Shown: piece by piece, positions 18,543-26,611 of the stretch
Numbering within the stretch: the stretch's first letter is position 1
How the letters are laid out: each line of letters opens with the position of its first letter
Assembly (NCBI RefSeq): GCF_001205715.1
Contig: NZ_AQQZ01000002.1
Coordinates: 429,501-493,500, forward strand
Length of the DNA stretch: 64,000 nucleotides
Direction of reading: 5' to 3'
DNA from: Pseudaestuariivita atlantica
GTDB taxonomy: Bacteria > Pseudomonadota > Alphaproteobacteria > Rhodobacterales > Rhodobacteraceae
Made by a program: the position numbers and the translations under genes
Notes under the pieces: generated by a model
Database searches by the model: none
Told to the model about the DNA's origin: nothing
Seen by the model: the letters and a program-made list of their open reading frames with translations, nothing else

Positions 18543-19638
18543 AGGTGGCGACCTTGGTCAATGTGGTCTCGTCAGGGTGCACGCCGAGGCCGGGGGTGTC
18601 GGGCAGGGTCAGGTGGCCCGCGGTGGCGCGGGGGCCAAGGCCCGCGGCCACGTCGACGGTCAGCATGTCCTGGCAGGCCCAGACGGCGTGGCAGGTGTGA
18701 TCGGGGCAGGTGGCGGCGAGGTGCAGAGCCTCGGTATCGGCCAGCACGGACCCGCCGGTGGCCATGATGAACATGTCGATCCCGTGGGCAAGGGCCACGT
18801 CGCGCATCCGCGCGGCCCGTGTCAGGCCGCCGACGCGGTTGAGCTTGATCCCGAACACCTCGGCGATGCCGTCGCGGGCGATGCGGGTGGCGTCCTGCAG
18901 GGTGACGAGGCTTTCATCGACAGACACGGGTGCCGCGTGCTTGGCGCTGATCGCGGCGATGTCGTCGAGTGTTTCGCCCGGTTGTTCGAACATGACGTTC
19001 AGGTCTTCGGTCGCGGACATCACCCGCAGGGCCTGTTGCCGGGTCCAGGCGCGGTTGACGTCGTAGAGGATGATTTCGCCTTGGGGGCGGTGTGCCTCGA
19101 CATCGCGGATGCGGGCGATGTCGCGCGCCACGTCGCCGCCGACCTTGACCGAATGGGCGACGTAGCCGCGGTTGCGGTAGCGGTCCATCACCTCGCGCGT
19201 TTCCTCGACCGTCTTGGCCCCGACCGAGGACGCGATGGGGATGGGGCGGGTGCCGTGCGATCCCATCAGGGCGGCGATGGAGAGGCCCGCGGCCTGCCCG
19301 GCGATGTCCCAGCAGGCCATGTCGATGGGGGATTTGGCATAGAGGTGGCCGGGCAGGGCGAGGTCCATCGCGCGTTCGACATCCAGCACGCGGCGCGGGT
19401 CGAGGCCCGTGAGGAAAGGCGCCATCGTCTCGATCCCCGCGCGGATGCCGGGGCCGTGGGCAGGGACGTAGGTGTGGCCCCAAGGGGTGCCTTCGCCCCA
19501 GCCGGTGAGGCCTTCGTCGGTGTCGATGCGGACGAAGGTGGCGTCGAGCGTTTCGAACAGGAGCCGCCCGCCCGAGAGCCAGTAGGGGTATTCGAGCGGC
19601 AGTTCGGCTTGGAAGATGGTGATGCGTGTGATCTTCAT
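18532..19638 (-). CDS. enolase-superfamily (MLE subgroup) enzyme, copy 2; cis-3-hydroxyproline dehydratase-like
   Basis: This 368-residue mandelate racemase/MLE-family protein starts MKITRITIFQ. Active-site elements are SVKVGG, LYDVNRAW, VMFEQPG, SVDESL and GIKLNRVGG. The YWLSGGRLLFETLDATFVRIDTDEGLTGWGEGTPWGHTYVPAHGPG region recalls, from memory, characterised cis-3-hydroxy-L-proline dehydratases of marine alphaproteobacteria. If so, it would convert cis-3-hydroxyproline to pyrroline-2-carboxylate. That assignment is inferential. Copy B of the island repeat sits 8 bases upstream of its ATG, where no good ribosome site is visible. Confidence 0.85.
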   Translation of the reverse strand: MKITRITIFQAELPLEYPYWLSGGRLLFETLDATFVRIDTDEGLTGWGEGTPWGHTYVPAHGPGIRAGIETMAPFLTGLDPRRVLDVERAMDLALPGHLYAKSPIDMACWDIAGQAAGLSIAALMGSHGTRPIPIASSVGAKTVEETREVMDRYRNRGYVAHSVKVGGDVARDIARIRDVEAHRPQGEIILYDVNRAWTRQQALRVMSATEDLNVMFEQPGETLDDIAAISAKHAAPVSVDESLVTLQDATRIARDGIAEVFGIKLNRVGGLTRAARMRDVALAHGIDMFIMATGGSVLADTEALHLAATCPDHTCHAVWACQDMLTVDVAAGLGPRATAGHLTLPDTPGLGVHPDETTLTKVATYEP

Positions 19639-19645
19639 GGGCGGG

Positions 19646-19674
19646 CTCGTCGGGCCCTTGCGTGCCCGCCTCGC
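19646..19674. repeat. island hairpin repeat, copy B
   Basis: This 29-bp element is identical to copy C. Its core is CGGGC-CCTTGCGT-GCCCG. It lies between enolase-superfamily copies 3 and 2, immediately upstream of the copy 2 start codon. A short frame, MTHDQQPRGGHARARRARP, runs through it and ends on the copy 2 ATG, mirroring the translated leader of copy 1. Confidence 0.78.
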
Positions 19675-19777
19675 GGCTGTTGGTCGTGGGTCATTGCGGT
19701 TGGGTCTGGTTGAGGGGCGTCCGGGGATCGGCGCGCGTGTCGTGCGTCTTTCGGTCGCGTCATGGTGATGTGCGGCG

Positions 19778-20884
19778 TCATGTCGTCCACTCCTGCACGG
19801 GCGGGCCGAGGCTGTCGAAATCCGGGGTGACGCCGAGGCCGGGGGTGTCGGTGGCGTAAAGCCTGCCGTCCGCGACCGATGGCCCGCCGATGCCGGTGGA
19901 CCGGGTGTTGTAGTTCATCAGGTCGGTGGTGTTCTGCAGGTATTCGGGCGGGGTTGAGGCCGCGAAATGCGCGAGCGTGGCCGAGGCGATCTCCCCGCCC
20001 CAGGTATCCTCGGCCACGACGGGGATGCGGTTGTCGACGAGGTAGTCGCGCACGCGCCGCGCCTTGGACAGGCCGCCGAGGTTGGAGATCTTCAGGCAGC
20101 AGAGGTCCGCGCCCCGGTCGGCGACGATGCGCTGGGCGGCGTGGATGCCGGTGAGACATTCATCGAGCTTCATGGGCTGTTCGGCGACACGGCGGACCTG
20201 CTGGCATTCCGCGTAGGTGCGGCTGGGCTGTTCGAGGATGTAATCGAGGTCGCGCGTGGCGCGGGCGACGCGGATCGCGTTGTCCACTCGCCAGCCCTGG
20301 TTGGCGTCGGCCATGGCGACCTCGCCCGGTTCCAGAAGCGGGACGACGGTGCGGATGCGGTCGATGTCGGTGGTCCAGTCGCCCCCGACCTTGACCTGGA
20401 ACTGGCGGTATCCGGCGGCGCGGTGGGTGTTCAGTTCGGCCACCGTGTCGGCCACGTCCTTTTGCGGGGCGACGCGGTACATGGGCGCGCCGTCGGTCAG
20501 CTTGCCTCCCAGCAGCATCCAGACGGGTTGGTCGCAGGACTGGCCGAGGATGTCCCAGCAGGCGGCATCCACCGGCGCCTTGGCATAGCCGTGGCCCTGA
20601 AGGCGGGCATCCATCAGCCCTTCGATGGCGGCGACTTGCCGGGGGTCTTCGCCCAGCAGGCGGGGCGCGAGAAGGTACAGCGCGGCATCGACACCGGCGG
20701 AATGGGCGATCATGTAATTCTCGCCGCAGGGGGTGAACTCGCCGCAGCCCTGCAGGCCCGCATCGGTGTCGATCACCACGACCGACGCGCGCGCGACGGT
20801 CAGCGGGTTGCCCGCGCCCCATGTATAGGTGCCGCCGACATAGGGAAGGTCGGTCTTGTAGAGGCGGATGCGGGTGATCTTCAT
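19778..20884 (-). CDS. enolase-superfamily (MLE subgroup) enzyme, copy 3
   Basis: This third mandelate racemase/MLE-family enzyme has 368 residues. The start is ATG 20884 (MKITRIRLYK), which overlaps the upstream cupin stop by 4 bases. The catalytic signature is complete: FQVKVGG, MADANQGW, YILEQPS, KLDECLTG and CLKISNLGG. The closest described activities in such clusters are hydroxyproline-betaine or proline-betaine epimerases and hydroxyproline dehydratases. Which one applies here cannot be told. A 139-bp spacer separates it from copy 2 and contains island repeat B and nothing else recognisable. Confidence 0.85.
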   Translation of the reverse strand: MKITRIRLYKTDLPYVGGTYTWGAGNPLTVARASVVVIDTDAGLQGCGEFTPCGENYMIAHSAGVDAALYLLAPRLLGEDPRQVAAIEGLMDARLQGHGYAKAPVDAACWDILGQSCDQPVWMLLGGKLTDGAPMYRVAPQKDVADTVAELNTHRAAGYRQFQVKVGGDWTTDIDRIRTVVPLLEPGEVAMADANQGWRVDNAIRVARATRDLDYILEQPSRTYAECQQVRRVAEQPMKLDECLTGIHAAQRIVADRGADLCCLKISNLGGLSKARRVRDYLVDNRIPVVAEDTWGGEIASATLAHFAASTPPEYLQNTTDLMNYNTRSTGIGGPSVADGRLYATDTPGLGVTPDFDSLGPPVQEWTT

Positions 20885-21501
20885 GTCGTGGCCTCGTCCG
20901 GCAGGGGCGCGAGGGTCGAGGGCACTTCGAGGTCGCGTCCCGTCCAGAAGGCCGCCGCCAGCAGGGGCGCGTCGCCCATCTGCGCGGCGTGGGGCTGGTT
21001 CGGGGCGTGGTGCACGGTGTCGCCGGGACGCGCGACGCGCGGTGCGCGGCCGTCGGAGAGGAAGGTCGCCGGGCCGGAGAGGACAAGGTAGATCTCCTCC
21101 GGCGCGTGCCAGTGGCGGGGATAGTGCAGGCCCGCGTCCCAGATGCCGATGGACAGGCGCAGGCCGGGATGAACGAAGGGGCCGGAAGGCGCGATCAGGT
21201 TGAACCAGCCCGAGCGGTCGAGGAAGCCGGCACCGATGCCGAGATCGGTGGGCGCGTAGCTGTGCCTCCACGCCACGTGGGGCGCGGCATCGACGATAGC
21301 GCGGATCACGGGTGCGAGGGGTGGTTCGGCGGTCTTCAGCGCTCCCGGCAGCAGGCGCGTGGCGGGCAGGTCGCGTGGCGTGACGGGGGCGAGGCGGTGA
21401 TCCGCTGCCAGTGCCGTCCCGCAGAACGCGGCGATGTCGGGCGCGTGGCCTGTAACGTGGGCGCGCAGGGTGTCGCGCAGGCGGGTGAGGGCGCGGGTCA
21501 T
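20881..21501 (-). CDS. DddQ-like DMSP lyase family cupin (first of pair)
   Basis: This 206-residue single-domain cupin carries Y127-xx-H130-x-H132-xxx-E136-x-Y138 in HYPRHWHAPEEIYLVLSG. Its spacing is identical to the metal and catalytic residues described for DddQ (Tyr120, His123, His125, Glu129, Tyr131). A downstream histidine, H171, stands for the last ligand. DddQ cleaves dimethylsulfoniopropionate to DMS and acrylate and is about 200 residues long, as here. It overlaps its neighbours by 4 bases on both sides, so it is translationally coupled. DMSP activity is inferred from the motif. A related onium substrate is possible. Confidence 0.8.
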   Translation of the reverse strand: MTRALTRLRDTLRAHVTGHAPDIAAFCGTALAADHRLAPVTPRDLPATRLLPGALKTAEPPLAPVIRAIVDAAPHVAWRHSYAPTDLGIGAGFLDRSGWFNLIAPSGPFVHPGLRLSIGIWDAGLHYPRHWHAPEEIYLVLSGPATFLSDGRAPRVARPGDTVHHAPNQPHAAQMGDAPLLAAAFWTGRDLEVPSTLAPLPDEATT

Positions 21502-22088
21502 TCCATCCCCTCGGTCAGGACTGGCGCGATGTCCATGTGCGGCGGACGCCACGCGACCCATGCCAGCAGCGGCGTGTCGTGGGTGATCGTGCGGTGCGGG
21601 ACGTTCGAGGGGTGAAAAACGCTTTCGCCGGGGCGCATGATGCGCGGGGGTGTGCCCACCTGTTCGAATTCGGCCGATCCTGCGAGGATCGTGTACTGCT
21701 CTTCCGCGGGGTGGTGGTGCCAGCCGTAATAGAGGTTTGCGGGCATGTAGACGACGAAGCCGCGCATCTTGTGGCTGACGAAAAGGCCATCGTGGCCCAC
21801 CAGTTCGTAGCAGCCGAAGCGGTCCATGAAGTCGTCGCCGATATCGGTGTCGCGGTAGGTTTCGCGCCACGGCACCTTGTCCCACAGCGCGACAAGCGGG
21901 TCGCGCCAGTCGGGGTTGGGCGTGTCGAGCGCGGTGTCCTCGCGCATGTTGCGCGCGGCGGGAACAAGCCACGGCGCGCGCGGGGACAGGCGCGCGGCGT
22001 CGTCGATGGGCACGAAGCCCTGCACGTCGGGCAGCGCGTGAATGGCCTGAGCCGCCTGGAAGGCGCGGACAAAGGCCGGATCGGTCAC
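21498..22088 (-). CDS. DddQ-like DMSP lyase family cupin (second of pair)
   Basis: This 196-residue cupin is diverged from its neighbour but has the same Y121-xx-H124-x-H126-xxx-E130-x-Y132 pattern, in YYGWHHHPAEEQYTILAG. H165 lies 41 residues after the first histidine, exactly as in the adjacent copy. It starts with GTG at 22088, overlapping the MDR reductase stop (GTGA), and its stop overlaps the next start (ATGA). Adjacent dddQ copies have been described in Roseovarius nubinhibens, so the pairing itself has precedent. The two copies may form a heteromer or differ in substrate. Confidence 0.8.
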   Translation of the reverse strand: MTDPAFVRAFQAAQAIHALPDVQGFVPIDDAARLSPRAPWLVPAARNMREDTALDTPNPDWRDPLVALWDKVPWRETYRDTDIGDDFMDRFGCYELVGHDGLFVSHKMRGFVVYMPANLYYGWHHHPAEEQYTILAGSAEFEQVGTPPRIMRPGESVFHPSNVPHRTITHDTPLLAWVAWRPPHMDIAPVLTEGME

Positions 22089-23176
22089 GGAACGACCACG
22101 ATGTTGCCGGTGTGGACCTTGTCGATGAAGACCTGCTGCGCGGTCTTGAGGTCTTTCAGCGGGTAGGTGGCGGCGAGCATCGGTTTGACTTCGCCCCGGT
22201 TGATATAGCCGACGAGGTCGCGGAACACGTGCGGCGGGACCACGGTGGAGCCGGTGAAGGTCAGGTCGCGCAGGTAGAACGTGCGCAGGTCGAGCGACAC
22301 GATGGGCCCGGCGATGGCACCGGAACAGGTGTAGCGCCCGCCGCGCGCCAAGGCGTCGATCACGGTGCCGAAATAGGGCCCGCCGACGATGTCTGCGACC
22401 ACGTCGACGGTATCGCGCCCTATGGCTTCGCGCAGGGCGGATTTCAGGTTGGCGGGCGCGCGGGGCAGGATCGCGTCGGGGCCGCATTTTGCGACGTCGG
22501 CGTGCTTGGCCTCGGACGCGAGCGCCACGACGGTTGCGCCGCGCCGCTTGGCCAGTTGCACCAATGCACCGCCCACACCGCCGGAGGCCCCGGTGACGAG
22601 CACGGTGTCGCCTGCGCCGACATCGGCGCGGACCAGCATGCCTTCGGCGGTGGAGTAGGAGCAGGAGAAGGTCGCAAGCTCGGCATCGGTCATGTCGTTG
22701 TCGATCACGCCGACATTGCGTTCGTCGATCTTGGTGTATTGCGCAAAACCGCCATCGGCTTCGGAGCCGAAATATCCCGTCTTGTTGCGGTCCATCGGAT
22801 CGGACCAGTCGCGCAGCCAGTTGTCGGTGATGACGCGCTTGCCGATCAGCGTGGCATCGGCGTCCGGCCCGACCGCCACGACGATGCCACAGACATCGGC
22901 GCCCTGTATGCGGGGGAAGGTGATGGGCGCGCCGCCCCAGCTGGGGTCTTCCTCGCCCACCGTTTCAAAAGCGCCGCCGGTGGTCGCGTCCTCGACCGCC
23001 TTGGAATACCAGCCGGACCGCGTGTTGACGTCGGTGTTGTTCATGCCGGTGGCTTTGACCTCGATCAGCACCTCGCGGCTTTCGGGTTTGGGCACCGGCC
23101 AGTCCGTGTGCCATTCATAGACGTCGAGGTCGCCGTGGGCGGTCAGGACCATTGCGTTCATCGTGTCGGGGATCAT
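22085..23176 (-). CDS. MDR-family (zinc-independent) quinone oxidoreductase-like enzyme
   Basis: This 363-residue medium-chain dehydrogenase/reductase has a GroES-like N-terminal domain (ATGMNNTDVNTRSGWYSK, RIQGADVCGIVVAVG) and an NAD(P)-binding domain with VTGASGGVGGALVQLAKRRGA. It lacks the structural-zinc cysteine cluster, so it is of the quinone reductase/enoyl reductase type. In a DMSP context an acryloyl-CoA reductase (AcuI-like) role is attractive because acrylate is the lyase product. The sequence alone does not prove it. ATG 23176 has GGAG at good spacing and sits 4 bases after the upstream stop. Confidence 0.83.
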   Translation of the reverse strand: MIPDTMNAMVLTAHGDLDVYEWHTDWPVPKPESREVLIEVKATGMNNTDVNTRSGWYSKAVEDATTGGAFETVGEEDPSWGGAPITFPRIQGADVCGIVVAVGPDADATLIGKRVITDNWLRDWSDPMDRNKTGYFGSEADGGFAQYTKIDERNVGVIDNDMTDAELATFSCSYSTAEGMLVRADVGAGDTVLVTGASGGVGGALVQLAKRRGATVVALASEAKHADVAKCGPDAILPRAPANLKSALREAIGRDTVDVVADIVGGPYFGTVIDALARGGRYTCSGAIAGPIVSLDLRTFYLRDLTFTGSTVVPPHVFRDLVGYINRGEVKPMLAATYPLKDLKTAQQVFIDKVHTGNIVVVP

Positions 23177-23180
23177 GTGG

Positions 23181-25664
23181 TCACTCCGCTGCGACGGCCT
23201 GCGTGTCGGCACGCGGGCGCAGGCTGTCTGGGTCATAGGCAGGCGCGCCCAGCACGCGGGCCGCGCGCGGCTGGCCGTGGATCACGACCTGCAACGCGGT
23301 GCCCGGCGCGGCGGCGGCCGGTTTGACGTAAGCAAAGGCGAGGATCTGTCCGACCGCATGTCCAAACGCGACAGAGGATGTCGATCCGACCACCTCGCCA
23401 TCCATCAGGACGGCTTCGCCGCCATGGCCGTCGGTCTCGCCATCGGGGTCGATGGAGAGGTAGGCGCAGACCCACGGCATCGCGTCGCGGCCCGCGAGCG
23501 TCGCGCTCTTGCCAAGGTAGTCGTGTTCGGACCGGGCAAAGCGCATGACGTCGGCTTCGGGCAGGGTGACCTCGTTGGTCAGTTCGCCCGCGCCCTTGAA
23601 CGCTTTCTCCATCCGCAGGGCATTCATGGCGAAGGAGCCGTAGTCGGCGATGCCGTGCGGCTGGCCCGCGGACCAGAGCGCGTCGTAGACGTTTGTCGCG
23701 GCGGCACGGGGGAGGTGCAGTTCCCAGCCCAGTTCACCGGCATAGGACATGCGGAAGGCCCAGATGGAATGGCCCGCGAGCGTGATCTGCTGTGCGGTGA
23801 GCCAGCGGAAGGCGGCGTTCGACAAATCGGCATCGGTGCAGGCTGCCATGACGTCGCGGGCGCGGGGGCCGTTGATAGTCAGCGCCGCCCAGTCGTCGGA
23901 CAGGCAGGTGATCGTGGCCTTTGCGTCGCCCAGATGCGCGGTCAGATGATCCATCAGACGCTGTTCGAAGAACGCGGCGCAGACAAGGTAGAACCGCTCG
24001 TCGGGCCCTTGCGTGCCCGCCTCGCTGCAGTTCACCACCGTTGTTTCCAGTTCGATCCGGCCCCGGCGGTTGAGCATGTGGGTGAGCGCGATGCCGCCGG
24101 GTTTCATTGGGAGCTTGTTGGCGACAAGCCGTTCCAGCAGGGCGCGGGCATCGGGGCCTGCGACCATGACCTTGGTGAAGGCGGAGATGTCCATGATGCC
24201 CACCCGTTCGCGCACGGCGCGGCACTCGGCCCCGACGATGTCGTGCACGGTGTTGCGGCGGAACGAATACTGGTCGATGGGGGCCGCCACGCCTTCGGGT
24301 GCGAACCAGCGCGGGCGTTCGTGGCCGAACACCTCTTCGAACACCGCGCCCTTGGCCTTCAGCGTGTCGTAGAGGGGCGAGGGTTTCACCGGCCGGCCGG
24401 CGAGGCGGTTGAAGTGGGGGAAGGGGATTTCGTGGCGGAGGCAGTAATCCTCGCGCGCCTTCACAACCTGCCAGTCCTTCGTTGCATAGGGGCCGAAGCG
24501 GCGCGGGTCGTAATCGCGCATCGAGATGTCGGCAGACCCGTGCACCATCCAGCGCGCCAGTTCACGGGTCAGGCCCGGACCCCAGCCGATGCCGATCTGC
24601 GTGCCGCAGCAGCACCAGTAGTTCGGTGCTCCAAAGACCGGGCCGATCAGCGGGTTGCCGTCGGGCGGGTGCGAGATCGCGCCATGCACCTCGCGCGTGA
24701 TGCCGAGGTCGGCGAAGATCGGCATGCGGTTCAGGGATTCTTCGAGCCACGGCATGACGCGGTCGTAATCGGCATCGAACAGCTCGTTCTCGGCCTCCCA
24801 AGGGCAGTGGTCTTCCCAGACGGTGTTCGGGTTGGCCTTCTCGTAGATGCCGATCAGGCCGCGCTTCTGCTCCATCCGGATATAGCCCGACACTTTCTTG
24901 TCATCGCGGATGACGGGCAGTTCGCGGTCGAGGTTGGCGAATTCGGGCACGGGTTCGGTGACGAAGTAGTGGTGGGTCATTGAGGTGGTGGGGATGGTCA
25001 GGCCGGACCATTCGCCCATCTGGCGGGCATAGGTGCCGCCCGCGTTGACGACGTGTTCGCAGGTGATGGTGCCCTGTTCGGTGTCGACCTGCCATTCGCC
25101 GTTGGGCAGGCGCGTGATGTTGGTCGCGCGGCAGCGGCGGATGATGCGCACGCCCTTCGCGCGCGCGCCCGCGGCCATCGCCATCGTCACGTTGGTGGGG
25201 TCCACGTGCCCGTCATCGGGCGTGTGCAGCGCGCCGAGCACGCCGTCGAGGTTGTAGAACGGGTGCAGTTCGGCGACCCGGTCGGGGCCGACCAGTTCGA
25301 TGTTGAATTTCAGCGCCCGGCCGACGGACAGGGTGTGGCGCAGCCAGTCCATCTCGTCTTCGGTGTAGGCCAGCCGGAACGACCCGCAGCCGTGCCACGT
25401 AACGGCCTGCCCGGTCTCGGCCTCCAGCGCGCCGGAGTAGAGGCCGATGTTGTAATCGACGCATTTGCCCAACGAGAAGGACGAGGTGGAATGGGTGATC
25501 TGGCCCGCCGCGTGCCATGTCGAGCCGCTGGTCAGCTCGGCCTTTTCCAGCAGCACCGTGTCGTCCCCCCAGCCTTCATGGGCGAGGTGATAGGCAAGGC
25601 CCACACCCATGACGCCGCCGCCGACGATGACCACCCGCGCATGGCTGGGAAAGGGCTTGTTCAT
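23181..25664 (-). CDS. dimethylglycine/sarcosine dehydrogenase-like FAD-GcvT protein
   Basis: The 827-residue two-part enzyme has an FAD-dependent DAO domain (about 1-400; VVIVGGGVMGVGLAYHLA, and TSGSTWHAAGQ with H51 at the position of covalent flavin attachment in DMGDH). A GcvT-like folate-binding domain follows (about 430-827; KVMVAGPDARALLERL, SYAGELGWELHLP). Such enzymes oxidatively N-demethylate dimethylglycine, sarcosine or N-methylproline and pass the one-carbon unit to tetrahydrofolate or release formaldehyde. It leads the leftward operon. An in-frame SEAGTQGPDE insertion at 23997-24025 comes from island repeat C. Confidence 0.9.
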   Translation of the reverse strand: MNKPFPSHARVVIVGGGVMGVGLAYHLAHEGWGDDTVLLEKAELTSGSTWHAAGQITHSTSSFSLGKCVDYNIGLYSGALEAETGQAVTWHGCGSFRLAYTEDEMDWLRHTLSVGRALKFNIELVGPDRVAELHPFYNLDGVLGALHTPDDGHVDPTNVTMAMAAGARAKGVRIIRRCRATNITRLPNGEWQVDTEQGTITCEHVVNAGGTYARQMGEWSGLTIPTTSMTHHYFVTEPVPEFANLDRELPVIRDDKKVSGYIRMEQKRGLIGIYEKANPNTVWEDHCPWEAENELFDADYDRVMPWLEESLNRMPIFADLGITREVHGAISHPPDGNPLIGPVFGAPNYWCCCGTQIGIGWGPGLTRELARWMVHGSADISMRDYDPRRFGPYATKDWQVVKAREDYCLRHEIPFPHFNRLAGRPVKPSPLYDTLKAKGAVFEEVFGHERPRWFAPEGVAAPIDQYSFRRNTVHDIVGAECRAVRERVGIMDISAFTKVMVAGPDARALLERLVANKLPMKPGGIALTHMLNRRGRIELETTVVNCSEAGTQGPDERFYLVCAAFFEQRLMDHLTAHLGDAKATITCLSDDWAALTINGPRARDVMAACTDADLSNAAFRWLTAQQITLAGHSIWAFRMSYAGELGWELHLPRAAATNVYDALWSAGQPHGIADYGSFAMNALRMEKAFKGAGELTNEVTLPEADVMRFARSEHDYLGKSATLAGRDAMPWVCAYLSIDPDGETDGHGGEAVLMDGEVVGSTSSVAFGHAVGQILAFAYVKPAAAAPGTALQVVIHGQPRAARVLGAPAYDPDSLRPRADTQAVAAE
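23997..24025. repeat. island hairpin repeat, copy C, inside the DMGDH-like gene
   Basis: This 29-bp element is identical to copy B and inserted in frame in the GcvT part of the DMGDH-like gene. It encodes SEAGTQGPDE between VVNC and RFYLVC. The surrounding protein reads naturally without it, so it looks like a tolerated insertion in a surface loop. Confidence 0.75.
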
Positions 25665-25702
25665 TGCACCGCTCCGAAGAATCCGCTCGACAGGCGTAGG
25701 AC

Positions 25703-25740
25703 ACGAATGTACCACCGTCAATCATGAATGGCACAAACGT
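25703..25740. promoter_or_regulatory. candidate RpiR-type operator in divergent promoter
   Basis: ACGAATGTACCA (25703-25714) and TGGCACAAACGT (25729-25740) are inverted half-sites matching at 9 of 12 positions, with a 14-bp spacer centred on the regulator's own start codon. It lies in the 59-bp region between the divergent DMGDH-like and rpiR-type genes, so one regulator could control both arms. Confidence 0.4.
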
Positions 25741-26611
25741 ATCATCCCGCGTGCTTGAGCGGCTGAGCGACGAGTGGGACGGCCTGACGCCCGAGGCGCA
25801 GAAGGCGGCGCGCTACGTGCTGGAGAACCCGCGCGAGGTGGGCATCTCCTCCGTCCGTGAGATGGCCGAGGCCGCGCAGGTCAAGCCCAACACGCTGGTG
25901 CGCATGGCGCGGCAGGTGGGTTTCGAGGGATACGAGGATTTCCGCGAACCGTTCCGCGAGGCGATCCGGTCGGGTGCCGCCGGTTTTCCTGACCGGGCGC
26001 GGTGGTTGCAGGACGTGGGCAAGCGCGGGCAGCTGGGCGCGCTGTACGCCGACAGCGTGCGCGCGGTGCTCGACAATATCGAGGAGACCTTTGCCGGAAT
26101 CGATCCCGCCGCGTTGCAGGCGGCGGCAGAGGCGATCTGGAATTGCCGGCAGGTCTTCGTGTTGGGCGTCGGCGTGAACCACGCCAATGCGCGCAACTTC
26201 ACCTACCTTGCCTCCACTGGCATGACGCGGTTCCACGCGATCCCGCGCGCGGGCAATTCGGCGATCGACGACCTGGCCTTTGCCGACGGGCAGGACGTGC
26301 TGATCGCGATGACCTGCCATCCCTATCGCGGAGAGGTCGTTCAGGCGATCGAGGTCGCACGCGAACAAGGGCTGACGGTGGTGGGCATCAGCGACAGCCG
26401 CGCTTCCCCCGTGATCCGGGGCGCGGACCATGGATTCGTGGTGGCGAGCGACGGGCCGCAATTCTTTCCGTCCTCGGTGTCGATTATCGCTCTTCTGGAG
26501 ACGCTCCTGAGCTTTGTGATCGCGGTTTCCTCTGATGAGATCGTGGCGCGGGTCGAAAGCTTTCACCGGCGGCGGCACGCGCTTGGCATCTATTCCGAGG
26601 ATCCCCGATGA
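25724..26611 (+). CDS. MurR/RpiR family transcriptional regulator
   Basis: The 295-residue regulator has an N-terminal helix-turn-helix domain (about 1-80; SSVREMAEAAQVKPNTLVRMARQVGF). A C-terminal SIS domain (about 120-260; VFVLGVGVNHANARNFTYLAST, IAMTCHPYRGEVVQAIEVA) senses phosphosugars in other members. It sits between the two divergent arms of the island and overlaps the Rieske oxygenase gene by 4 bases, which makes it the obvious local regulator. The ligand is unknown and need not be a sugar. A candidate operator spans its start codon. Confidence 0.92.
   Translation: MNGTNVSSRVLERLSDEWDGLTPEAQKAARYVLENPREVGISSVREMAEAAQVKPNTLVRMARQVGFEGYEDFREPFREAIRSGAAGFPDRARWLQDVGKRGQLGALYADSVRAVLDNIEETFAGIDPAALQAAAEAIWNCRQVFVLGVGVNHANARNFTYLASTGMTRFHAIPRAGNSAIDDLAFADGQDVLIAMTCHPYRGEVVQAIEVAREQGLTVVGISDSRASPVIRGADHGFVVASDGPQFFPSSVSIIALLETLLSFVIAVSSDEIVARVESFHRRRHALGIYSEDPR

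Noticed and set aside
19635-19710. A short leader peptide before enolase-superfamily copy 2 as a real gene
   Set aside because: MTHDQQPRGGHARARRARP ends on the gene's ATG, but there is no ribosome site for it and its sequence is mostly the repeat. It is better treated as a relic of the duplicated leader.
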